DNA from: Acidobacteriota bacterium
GTDB lineage: Bacteria > Acidobacteriota > Vicinamibacteria > Vicinamibacterales > SCN-69-37
Direction: 5' to 3'
NCBI GenBank assembly: GCA_013203475.1
Contig: JABMNV010000027.1
Location: 1-57,858, forward strand
Length of the DNA: 57,858 nucleotides
Below are positions 37,707 to 44,379 of this stretch, piece by piece. The notes below the pieces were generated by a model that saw nothing but the letters and a program-made list of their open reading frames with translations, was not told where the DNA came from and did no database searches. Every line of letters starts with the position of its first letter. Positions within the stretch are counted from its first letter, which is position 1. The position numbers were made by a program, and so were the translations under genes.

Positions 37707-38654
37707 ATGCAGATTTTTGGCAAGACGAACATCAATTTCATCAAGTGGCGGTGGCACGCAATCGTTGTCTCGTCACTCGTGATCGTGGCGGGGATTGGAC
37801 AGATCATCGCCCAGGGCGGCCCAAGGCTCGGTGTCGATTTTTCGGGCGGCACGGCGCTTGTGCTGCGGTTCGATGGGCCCATTAGCGAAGACGCTGTCCG
37901 GACGGCGCTCAGTGGCATTGAGGGAAACAAGAGCGTCCAGCAATATGGACCAGCGTCTGCCAATGAGGTGTTCGTGCGACTGCCGCAGGGACCGGTGGCC
38001 GAGGAGGGGACGAACCTTGACGACTCGGCCCAGCGGGTTGACGACCTGATTCGCGCGGCGAATCTCGGCGTCTTCACACGAGAGAGTACTGAAATTGTCG
38101 GGCCCGTCGTAGGGGCCGACCTGCAGCGGAAGGGGATCTACGCCACGCTGACCGCGATGCTCGGCATCATGGTGTATGTCGGGTTCAGGTTCCGCTTCAC
38201 GTTCGCGTTCGGTGCCGTGGTGGCCACGTTCCACGACGTCTTGGTGACCCTCGTCATGTTGAACTGGTTCGGTTACGAACTCTCGCTCAACATCGTTGCG
38301 GCGCTGTTGACGATGACCGGGTATTCCGTCAACGACACGATCGTCATTTTTGACCGTGTCCGCGAGAACTCGCGCACATCACGGCGGGACGGACTCGAGA
38401 ATGTGGTGAACACCAGTGTCAATCAGATGCTGGGACGCACAATTATCACGTCAGGCACGACGTTCATCGCGGTGATGGGCTTGTACTTCTACGGTGGGGA
38501 AGTGCTCCAGGGCTTTGCGTTCACCATGCTGGTGGGCATCGTCGTCGGCACGTATTCAACTGTCTTTATCGCGGCGGCCGTGGCCATTGGACTGTCCAAA
38601 CCCAGCCCCGCCGTGGTGGCTGCTGACGCGAAGAGGAATCGCGCCAAGAAGTAG
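37707..38654 (+). CDS. secF: protein translocase subunit SecF
   Basis: SecF is the partner of SecD. It has 315 residues: a first membrane helix (about 18-36), the VDFSGGTALVLRF motif, a small periplasmic domain, and five membrane helices from about 135. The family residues are in MTGYSVNDTIVIFDRVREN (about 208-226) and TSGTTFIAVMGLYFYGG. The Lys-rich C-terminus is short. It starts with ATG at 37707. The undecaprenyl-diphosphatase gene follows 16 nt downstream. Confidence 0.97.
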   Translation: MQIFGKTNINFIKWRWHAIVVSSLVIVAGIGQIIAQGGPRLGVDFSGGTALVLRFDGPISEDAVRTALSGIEGNKSVQQYGPASANEVFVRLPQGPVAEEGTNLDDSAQRVDDLIRAANLGVFTRESTEIVGPVVGADLQRKGIYATLTAMLGIMVYVGFRFRFTFAFGAVVATFHDVLVTLVMLNWFGYELSLNIVAALLTMTGYSVNDTIVIFDRVRENSRTSRRDGLENVVNTSVNQMLGRTIITSGTTFIAVMGLYFYGGEVLQGFAFTMLVGIVVGTYSTVFIAAAVAIGLSKPSPAVVAADAKRNRAKK

Positions 38655-38670
38655 CCCCTAGGCCGCACTT

Positions 38671-39471
38671 GTGACTCTCGTCGAAGCCGCACTGCTCGGA
38701 GTTGTGCAGGGACTCACGGAGTTCCTGCCGATCTCCAGTTCGGCACACCTCATTCTTGCGCGCGCGGTTTTTGGCTGGGACGCCGGCAGTTTCAATCGTG
38801 CCTTTGACGTGGCCTGCCACCTTGGCACGCTCGGGGCCGTGGTCGTGTTCTTTCGGGCCGACCTCACCTCGATGATTCGGGCGGTGCCCAGTGCCTTCTC
38901 CGCCCGACCTGGGCCGGACGCTCGACGGATCTGGATGATCGCGTTCGCCACCCTGCCAATCGTGATCGTCGGGGCATTGTTTTCCGATGGCGTGAACGCC
39001 GTGCGTGGCCGCACCGATCTCACGGCCGCCGCCCTGATCCTGGGGGCAGGATTATTGTTTCTGGTCGAGCGGCTTGGGAGCCGAACGGGAACCGACCGCT
39101 CCCTGACCGCCACTCGTGCCGTGCTCGTGGGCATCGCCCAGGCGGTGGCCCTGGTGCCTGGTGTGTCGCGGTCCGGCGCCACGATCACCGTCGGCATGTG
39201 GCTGGGCATGAGCCGGCTCGCGGCCGCCAGGTTCGCTTTCCTCATCGCCGTTCCCGCGATCGGTGCCGCGGCGGCCAACGAAGCTTGGGGCCTCAGGACG
39301 GCCGTGCTGACCGCACACGATTGGCAACTGTTTGCCACCGGCGTGGTCACGTCTGGGTTGGTCGGATACTTCGCCGTCAGTGTCCTCCTGAAGTTCCTGG
39401 TCAGCCATCGTCTGGACGTGTTTTCCTGGTATCGGATCGTGATTGGTCTGGCGATTTTCTACTGGCTGTGA
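38671..39471 (+). CDS. uppP: undecaprenyl-diphosphate phosphatase UppP/BacA
   Basis: UppP dephosphorylates undecaprenyl diphosphate, recycling the lipid carrier of peptidoglycan and O-antigen synthesis. The 266 residues have about eight membrane helices. The two family motifs are VQGLTEFLPISSSAHLIL (with the catalytic Glu and Ser residues, about 11-28) and LVPGVSRSGATITVGM (about 158-173, with the essential Arg). The start is the GTG at 38671. It lies behind the sec genes and 11 nt before the DUF502 gene. Confidence 0.96.
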   Translation: MTLVEAALLGVVQGLTEFLPISSSAHLILARAVFGWDAGSFNRAFDVACHLGTLGAVVVFFRADLTSMIRAVPSAFSARPGPDARRIWMIAFATLPIVIVGALFSDGVNAVRGRTDLTAAALILGAGLLFLVERLGSRTGTDRSLTATRAVLVGIAQAVALVPGVSRSGATITVGMWLGMSRLAAARFAFLIAVPAIGAAAANEAWGLRTAVLTAHDWQLFATGVVTSGLVGYFAVSVLLKFLVSHRLDVFSWYRIVIGLAIFYWL

Positions 39472-39482
39472 GGCGAGGCTTA

Positions 39483-40031
39483 ATGATTTCTTGGTTACGC
39501 AGGGCGTTTATCGCTGGTTTCTTCGTGACGGTGCCACTCGCTGTGTCGTTGGCCGCCGTTGTCTGGATGTTTCGCGTCGTCGATGGCCTCACGCGTGGTT
39601 GGTACGAGCAGTGGATGGGCGGGTACTTGCCCGGGCTCGGGTTTGTGACCACGATCCTCATTGTCTTGGCGATTGGGGCGCTGACGACCAATGTGTTTGG
39701 TCGCCGCGTCCTCGGGCAAGGCGAAAAAATACTCATGCGCGTGCCGGTGTTTCGAACGGTGTACGCGCCGGTGAAGCAGTTGATTCTGGCCTTTTCTCCC
39801 GACAACGAGTCTGGTTTCAAGCGGGTGGTCCTGGTGGAGGAATCGGCCCGTGGGTGTGTCATGGGTTTTCTCACCAAGGAGTTCACGGTTGAGCGCGGCA
39901 ATGGGCCTGAGCACCTGTTGGCGATCTACGTGCCAACAAATCATCTGTACTTGGGAGACGTGCTCATTTGTCGGCCGTCCCAGGTCACGTTTCCGGACCT
40001 GACCGTGGAGCAGGCATCAGAGTGTTTCTGA
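39483..40031 (+). CDS. DUF502 family membrane protein
   Basis: This 182-residue protein belongs to the DUF502 family, whose function is unknown. Two membrane helices (about 8-30 and 55-80, LRRAFIAGFFVTVPLAVSL and FVTTILIVLAIGALTTNVFG) are followed by the signature RVPVFRTVYAPVKQLI (about 97-112) and a soluble beta-rich tail that ends with VPTNHLYLGDVLICRPSQV. The start ATG at 39483 is set by GAGGCGAGG upstream and the onset of the first helix. It is the last gene of the tgt-to-DUF502 run. Its link with uppP may point to envelope function, but this is inference. Confidence 0.88.
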   Translation: MISWLRRAFIAGFFVTVPLAVSLAAVVWMFRVVDGLTRGWYEQWMGGYLPGLGFVTTILIVLAIGALTTNVFGRRVLGQGEKILMRVPVFRTVYAPVKQLILAFSPDNESGFKRVVLVEESARGCVMGFLTKEFTVERGNGPEHLLAIYVPTNHLYLGDVLICRPSQVTFPDLTVEQASECF

Positions 40032-40171
40032 CCGGAGGAATGGGATTGCCCCAGCGATTAACCACCGGTACACATTCGGTACTCGACACCGGGGGTGAGT
40101 CCGGGGGATGATGTCGCACTGCAGGGCAGGACGCGTTCTTTCTGGGTTCTGCGGGCCATTTATTTAAGGAT

Positions 40172-40214
40172 GGTGTCAAAGGAAATGGGTGTGCCATTGT
40201 TGACACCGTTTTTG
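40172..40214 (+). terminator. hairpin plus T-run after the DUF502 gene (overlaps the tonB promoter)
   Basis: GGTGTCAA (40172-40179) pairs with TTGACACC (40200-40207); inside it AATGG pairs with CCATT. GTTTTT follows. It can act as an intrinsic terminator for the tgt-to-DUF502 run. The right arm is also the -35 hexamer of the downstream promoter, so it could equally be an operator. About 140 nt of unremarkable sequence precede it. Confidence 0.5.
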
Positions 40215-40229
40215 GGCTCTGACTATAAT
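40200..40229 (+). promoter_or_regulatory. consensus sigma-70 promoter of the tonB-exbB-exbD genes
   Basis: TTGACA (40200-40205), 18 nt, TATAAT (40224-40229): both hexamers match consensus perfectly. The expected start of transcription lies near 40236, leaving a leader of about 120 nt before the tonB GTG at 40358. I see no known riboswitch or protein-binding box in the leader. Confidence 0.8.
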
Positions 40230-40357
40230 CCCGGACTTCATAAAGGCCGGAAATAAAGATTAGCGATCAGGGTACGGTTAGAGGCAGAGTAACAAGGCGC
40301 CGAGTGAGGCGCGGCTGACGTTGATTGAGACGTGAGTCAGGTGGAGGAGGTTCAAGC

Positions 40358-41077
40358 GTGCCACGTGAAATGTTTGGGGACGTGAGCGATCCGTCGGTAA
40401 AGCTGGGGACAAAACAGTGGTACACGGTGCCGCTCTCGATTTTGGTCCACACGGTTTTGCTTGGCGCGATGATCGTGATTCCACTCCTGGCGTCTGATAT
40501 TTTGCCGACGCCTCAGTCGGTGATGGCGTTTGTGGCGGTGCCGCCGCCGCCGCCGCCGCCGCCGCCACCGCCGCCACCGCCGGCGGCACCGGCGCCTCCA
40601 ACGCCCGTGGTGGATGTCAATCCTGAGGCCGCGCCAATCGAGGCGCCGCCGGAAGTGAAACCCGAACCGCCACCACGTCCTAAAGTCGGGTCGTTTGGTG
40701 TGGTCGGAGGCGTGGCTGGTGGTATTCCTGGTGGCACCGGTGGAGGTGTCGTGGGTGGCATTCCCGCCCCGCCTCCGCCCCCCCCACCACAGCCCGTCCG
40801 CGTGGGTGGCCAGATTCAGGCGCCGAAGAAGCTCGTTGATGTCGCGCCGATCTACCCGCCGATTGCACAGTCTGCCCGCGTGTCTGGCATTGTGATCATC
40901 GAGGCGACGATTGGCGTCGATGGGAGTGTGACGGACGCACGTGTGATTCGTCCGGTGGCACTGCTGGATCAGGCCGCGCTCACTGCGGTGCGCCAGTGGA
41001 AGTTCTCGCCCACCACGCTCAACGGAGTGGCCGTGCCGGTCATCATGACGGTGACGGTGAATTTTACTCTGCGCTAG
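40358..41077 (+). CDS. TonB-family energy-transducing protein
   Basis: TonB passes proton-motive force from ExbB/ExbD to outer-membrane receptors. The 239 residues contain one membrane helix (about 26-50, SILVHTVLLGAMIVIPLL), a 14-Pro run (residues 62-75), then Pro/Glu- and Gly-rich linkers (GGVAGGIPGGTGGGVVGG, PAPPPPPPPQPVRVGG). A C-terminal TonB domain follows (about 160-239, PIYPPIAQSARVSGIVIIEA and LTAVRQWKFSPTTLNG). The GTG at 40358 is chosen because GGAGGAGG lies 7 nt upstream. exbB follows 56 nt downstream. The Gly-rich linker is typical of acidobacterial TonB proteins, in my experience of the family. Confidence 0.93.
   Translation: MPREMFGDVSDPSVKLGTKQWYTVPLSILVHTVLLGAMIVIPLLASDILPTPQSVMAFVAVPPPPPPPPPPPPPPAAPAPPTPVVDVNPEAAPIEAPPEVKPEPPPRPKVGSFGVVGGVAGGIPGGTGGGVVGGIPAPPPPPPPQPVRVGGQIQAPKKLVDVAPIYPPIAQSARVSGIVIIEATIGVDGSVTDARVIRPVALLDQAALTAVRQWKFSPTTLNGVAVPVIMTVTVNFTLR
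40541..40582 (+). repeat. (CCG)n-type proline codon repeat in tonB
   Basis: Fourteen proline codons in a row: eight CCG first, then CCA interruptions. It encodes the rigid linker that spans the periplasm. The uninterrupted CCG part is prone to slippage, which would change linker length in whole codons. Confidence 0.9.
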
Positions 41078-41133
41078 TCGGGTGTTTCAGGTAAGTAATT
41101 TGTTTGTGTCGTTTACGTATTTCGGAGGCTTTA

Positions 41134-41814
41134 ATGGGTGAATTGGATCTGCTGCACATGTGGGAACAGATGGGCTACGTCGCGAAGAGCGTCGCGTTTG
41201 TCCTCGTCTTTATGTCGATGTGGTCGTTTGGTGTCTCAATTGAGCGTTACTACACGTTCACGCAGGCGAAGAAGCAGTCGAAGCTGTATGCGCCGCAGGT
41301 GGCGAAGCACCTCAAGGAAGGCCGCCTCAAGGACGCGCTCGTGGTGTCGCAGTCCAAGACCTATCAATACAGCCATCTGGCCAAGGTCGTGCTCGCCGGC
41401 TTGCAGGAATATCAGTTCCAGCTCGATACCGGGGCGAACCTGACTCGCGATGACCTGATGGACACCGTGCGTCGCGCCATTCAGCGGGCCACGGCCCTGA
41501 CCGCCAACGACCTGAAGAAGGGTGTCCCGGCCCTGGCCACCATCGGAGCCACGGCGCCGTTCGTCGGTTTGCTCGGCACGGTTGTCGGTGTTATCAACGC
41601 GTTCGCTGGTATTGGCAGCACGGGCTCGGCCGGTCTCGGCGCGGTCTCGGCCGGTATCTCCGAAGCCCTGATCGAGACGGCGCTCGGCCTCGTTGTGGCC
41701 ATCCCGGCAGTGTGGCTCTACAACTATTTCTCAGGCAGCCTTGAGTACTTCAACGTCGAGATGGATAACTCGTCGTCGGAACTCGTGGACTACTTCATCA
41801 AGAAGACGGCGTAA
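41134..41814 (+). CDS. exbB: ExbB/TolQ-type proton channel subunit
   Basis: This is the pentameric proton channel that powers TonB. The 226 residues contain three membrane helices: about 20-40 (VAFVLVFMSMWSFGVSI), about 140-165 (PALATIGATAPFVGLLGTVV, the MotA/TolQ/ExbB signature) and about 180-205 (GISEALIETALGLVVAIPAV). The ATG at 41134 follows GGAGG by 6 nt. Being placed between tonB and two exbD genes, it is ExbB rather than TolQ. An 82-nt gap with a strong hairpin separates it from exbD. Confidence 0.95.
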   Translation: MGELDLLHMWEQMGYVAKSVAFVLVFMSMWSFGVSIERYYTFTQAKKQSKLYAPQVAKHLKEGRLKDALVVSQSKTYQYSHLAKVVLAGLQEYQFQLDTGANLTRDDLMDTVRRAIQRATALTANDLKKGVPALATIGATAPFVGLLGTVVGVINAFAGIGSTGSAGLGAVSAGISEALIETALGLVVAIPAVWLYNYFSGSLEYFNVEMDNSSSELVDYFIKKTA

Positions 41815-41836
41815 TACAGCCTGGTGTTTGGTCGCG

Positions 41837-41863
41837 CCCCGAGTGGTGATGTGCCACTCGGGG
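41837..41863 (+). other. intercistronic hairpin between exbB and exbD
   Basis: CCCCGAGTGG (41837-41846), loop TGATGTG, CCACTCGGGG (41854-41863): a perfect 10-bp stem without a T-run. It is not a standard terminator. A role in RNA processing or in stabilising the exbB message over exbD would fit, since exbB is needed in excess. Confidence 0.65.
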
Positions 41864-41896
41864 ATGCGTCGAATGCCCTGTTGAAAGGAAGTTTCC

Positions 41897-42334
41897 ATGT
41901 CAATGGACATCGGGGGCGCCAAGGGCGGCCCCAAGTCGGATATCAACGTCACGCCGTTAGTCGACGTCATGCTTGTGCTGCTGATCATCGTCATGCTGAT
42001 TGCGCCGATGTTGCAAAAGGGTGTCGACGTCGCGCTGCCAGAGGCGACCAACGCCGAGGACAAACCCGATACTGCCGACCAGACGGTCGTGCACGTTGAC
42101 GCGAACAGTAACTTGTACGTGAACGCGCTCCCCGTCAACGAGGGCGACGTGATTACTCGTTTGCAGACGATCCTGGAATCGGTGGCCGACAAGGTCGTCT
42201 ACCTCAAGGGTGACAAGGACGCACCCTACGGTGCCATCATGAAAATGATGGACGCACTGCGGGGGGCCGGCATTGAAACGGTCGGCCTGATTACCGAAAA
42301 ACAGGGCGGCAACCGCGAAGAGGGAGGCCAGTAA
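41897..42334 (+). CDS. exbD: ExbD/TolR-type biopolymer transport protein (first copy)
   Basis: ExbD has 145 residues: a short cytoplasmic start, one membrane helix (about 21-40) with the proton-carrying Asp in TPLVDVMLVLLIIVMLI, then a periplasmic domain to the end. AAAGGAAG lies 7 nt before the ATG at 41897. Its stop shares one base with the next exbD (TAATG), so the two are translationally coupled. The two ExbDs may form a heterodimer in the channel. Confidence 0.94.
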   Translation: MSMDIGGAKGGPKSDINVTPLVDVMLVLLIIVMLIAPMLQKGVDVALPEATNAEDKPDTADQTVVHVDANSNLYVNALPVNEGDVITRLQTILESVADKVVYLKGDKDAPYGAIMKMMDALRGAGIETVGLITEKQGGNREEGGQ

Positions 42335-42798
42335 TGGCGCACTTACACATGCACCACGGCGCCGACAAGGTCGTCACCGCGGCCAAGACCGAAGCGTCGT
42401 CGGAAATGAACGTGACGCCGCTCATCGACGTCCTTCTCGTGCTCCTCGTGATCTTCATTGCGGCGCTGCCACTGACCCAGAAGGGTGTCGACATCAATCT
42501 GCCGCTTGAGGTGAATAAGTCGGCCTCCGCAGCAATCGACTTGAGCCAGATCGTTGTTGATTACACCGCTGACCGGCGCCTGACCGTCAACAAGCAGGAA
42601 GTGGCGATGGCGGCCTTGCAGGAGCATCTGCGCGGGGTCTATGAGACGCGCAAAGACAAGACGATCTTCATCATCGGCGACAGCACAGTCCGGTATGGTG
42701 AGATTGTCCAGATCATCGACGCAGCCCAGGGCGCAGGTGTGACCAAGGTGGGGATCGTCACTGACGGTATGCGGCAGGCTGCCATGGGCGGCAACTAG
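42334..42798 (+). CDS. exbD: ExbD/TolR-type biopolymer transport protein (second copy)
   Basis: This is a second ExbD of 154 residues that starts within the stop of the first (TAATG). A His-rich N-terminus (MAHLHMHHGADK) precedes the single membrane helix (about 28-48) with Asp in TPLIDVLLVLLVIF. The periplasmic domain includes KGVDINLPLEVNK, which parallels KGVDVALPEATN in the first copy. The two are clearly paralogues but have diverged. The His-rich N-terminus is unusual. A strong terminator follows 32 nt after the stop. Confidence 0.93.
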   Translation: MAHLHMHHGADKVVTAAKTEASSEMNVTPLIDVLLVLLVIFIAALPLTQKGVDINLPLEVNKSASAAIDLSQIVVDYTADRRLTVNKQEVAMAALQEHLRGVYETRKDKTIFIIGDSTVRYGEIVQIIDAAQGAGVTKVGIVTDGMRQAAMGGN

Positions 42799-42830
42799 TC
42801 GTCCGATTCGTCACGATCGTGGGTGTTCAA

Positions 42831-42861
42831 GCGCGACCGGGTCTTCCCGGTCGCGCTTTTT
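42831..42861 (+). terminator. intrinsic terminator of the tonB-exb genes
   Basis: GCGCGACCGGG (42831-42841), loop TCTT, CCCGGTCGCGC (42846-42856), then TTTTTG: a perfect 11-bp stem with a T-run. Confidence 0.92.
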
Positions 42862-43147
42862 GTTTGTGCGGCCTGAGATGGGATGGAGCGTGAGTCCGGG
42901 AGTCTGGCCACATCTCGATGAAACCCCCTGTCGCCTCCTGGGGGGCACAAGCGGCGCTCCGACACTAGCCCCCCCAAGGAACCATTGGCCAGCTCTCTCC
43001 AGTCGGCCTCATGGCGCCCTTGGTGGAGCGCCCTCAGCGGACTGCAGCCTGGACATTCCCGGATTCACGAGCGACCATTCGGCGATTCGGCCCAACCCGA
43101 TTCCCAATCTCGCATCCGAGTCCTCACGGGCCTTCCCACGGGCGCAC
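42862..43147. other. 286-nt intergenic stretch without a gene
   Basis: It lies between two convergent terminators. I find no reading frame with a ribosome-binding site or recognisable protein. TGGGGGGC (42939-42946) and GCCCCCC (42968-42974) could pair across a 21-nt loop, but there is no promoter or conserved structure I can name. It may simply be a spacer or decayed sequence. Confidence 0.5.
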
Positions 43148-43181
43148 AAAAAAAGGCGACCGGCATAAGAAGCCGGCCGCC
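43148..43181 (-). terminator. intrinsic terminator of the TPR lipoprotein gene
   Basis: On the minus strand: GGCGGCCGGC, loop TTCTTAT, GCCGGTCGCC (one G-T pair), then seven Ts. It lies about 40 nt after the stop at 43222. Confidence 0.88.
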
Positions 43182-43221
43182 TTGTTGAAACGAGGGCTCT
43201 TCTCTGGCCTCTTGGGACGGG

Positions 43222-44205
43222 TTAGTTCCCGCCGCCACCCGCGCCCTGGGCCTTCTGGAGCTCCATGGCGCGGTTACGAAGTATGTCGGCTTCGTCGATG
43301 AGGGCCTTCTGCTTCTTCGTATCCTTCTCCATGTTGGCCTGGAGGCGCAGAAGGATGTTCTTGAACGTCAAGGCTTCAATGTAGTCACCGTGAAGCGCAA
43401 GTGCTGCATCCTCGGCTGCGATGCCTTTGGCAATGTACTCACGCTTCAGTGCGGTAGACAGCCGGAAGTCATTGAACGCCTTGTCCCAGTAGTACTGTCC
43501 AATCGTCTGGAAGGCCTCCGGGTTATTTGGCTCAACTTTGGCTCGGTCTTCCCACGCTTGCATCGTCTGTTCGAAATCGCCTTGGCGGTTGAAATATCCG
43601 GCCAACACCATGTAGCCGAGTGCTTCGTTCGGACGCACCTCAACGCCCTTGCGGAACATCGCTTCGGCTTCATCATAGCGTCCCTGGTCCTCGTAGAGCT
43701 TGCCGAGCGACAGGTAGTTGCCCGGCTCGTTCGGCTCGAGAGAAATGAGCTTCTGGGCAATTGGTTCGGCTGCTTCGAAGTCGTCGATCTTGTCGACGCC
43801 GTAGGCGGCGATCAGGTATTCGTAGGACAGTTTGCGGATTTCCGGACCCTGCACGTCTTCGTCCTTGATGATTTCTGTGGCCTTGAGGTAGTTTTCGACG
43901 GCCCGGACCAGGTAGGCATCGTTCTCAGGCTCCCCCTGTCTCGACGGCTTATACATGTTGTCGTACGAGTTCCCCAGGAAGAAATAGACGACTCCCATGT
44001 CGGGATTGTGAGAGAGGGCCTTCTGATAGGCCTCGATCGCCTGGGGAAACTTACCCCCCCCATAGAGCTGGTTGGCTTCTTTGAAGGCCATCAGCGACCG
44101 GAGGTTTCCGATTGAGTACTTGCCACAGGCCGTTGTCGACAACCCGACTGCCAGAACAAGTGCCACAATGGCGACGACGCGCGAGAGCTTGAAGGGAGCG
44201 TGCAT
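43222..44205 (-). CDS. TPR-repeat lipoprotein
   Basis: The protein has 327 residues. A lipoprotein signal peptide (HAPFKLSRVVAIVALVLAVG then LSTTAC, lipobox Cys about 27) is followed by at least five tetratricopeptide repeats (about 45-270), for example AIEAYQKALSHNPDMGVVYF and AEAMFRKGVEVRPNEALGYM. The C-terminal part is charged and helical and ends in a Gly-rich tail. It should be an outer-membrane or periplasmic lipoprotein scaffold; no enzyme domain is seen. The start ATG at 44205 is favoured over the in-frame ATG at 44217 because TGAGGA sits 6 nt upstream. It has its own promoter (44314-44285) and terminator, so it is a single-gene unit divergent from rel. Confidence 0.87.
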   Translation of the reverse strand: MHAPFKLSRVVAIVALVLAVGLSTTACGKYSIGNLRSLMAFKEANQLYGGGKFPQAIEAYQKALSHNPDMGVVYFFLGNSYDNMYKPSRQGEPENDAYLVRAVENYLKATEIIKDEDVQGPEIRKLSYEYLIAAYGVDKIDDFEAAEPIAQKLISLEPNEPGNYLSLGKLYEDQGRYDEAEAMFRKGVEVRPNEALGYMVLAGYFNRQGDFEQTMQAWEDRAKVEPNNPEAFQTIGQYYWDKAFNDFRLSTALKREYIAKGIAAEDAALALHGDYIEALTFKNILLRLQANMEKDTKKQKALIDEADILRNRAMELQKAQGAGGGGN

Positions 44206-44284
44206 GTAAATCCTCATGTGTGGCGCCGGGGCGCCGGTCCGTGCGGCTTCTCCCGCCGCAGCTTCGGGATCGTGAAGTGGCGCA

Positions 44285-44314
44285 AGTATAGTGAACCGAA
44301 AAAAGCGCCGTCAA
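44285..44314 (-). promoter_or_regulatory. sigma-70 promoter of the TPR lipoprotein gene
   Basis: On the minus strand TTGACG (44314-44309), 18 nt, TATACT (44290-44285); each hexamer matches 5 of 6 consensus bases. The predicted leader is about 70 nt. Confidence 0.7.
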
Positions 44315-44379
44315 GGGGCTTCCGACAGGAGCCAGCTGACCGTTTCCGATATTCTCTCTTAAAGTTAGACACCAGTCCC

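Noticed and set aside
39198-39482. Longer N-terminus for the DUF502 protein reaching into uppP
   Set aside because: The extra residues are the uppP gene in another frame; the GAGG-preceded ATG at 39483 begins the first membrane helix.
44200-44379. 60-residue N-terminal extension of Rel
   Set aside because: It overlaps the leader and promoter of the divergent lipoprotein gene and has no similarity to Rel; the conserved protein begins MIRFEDLIDKV at 44380.
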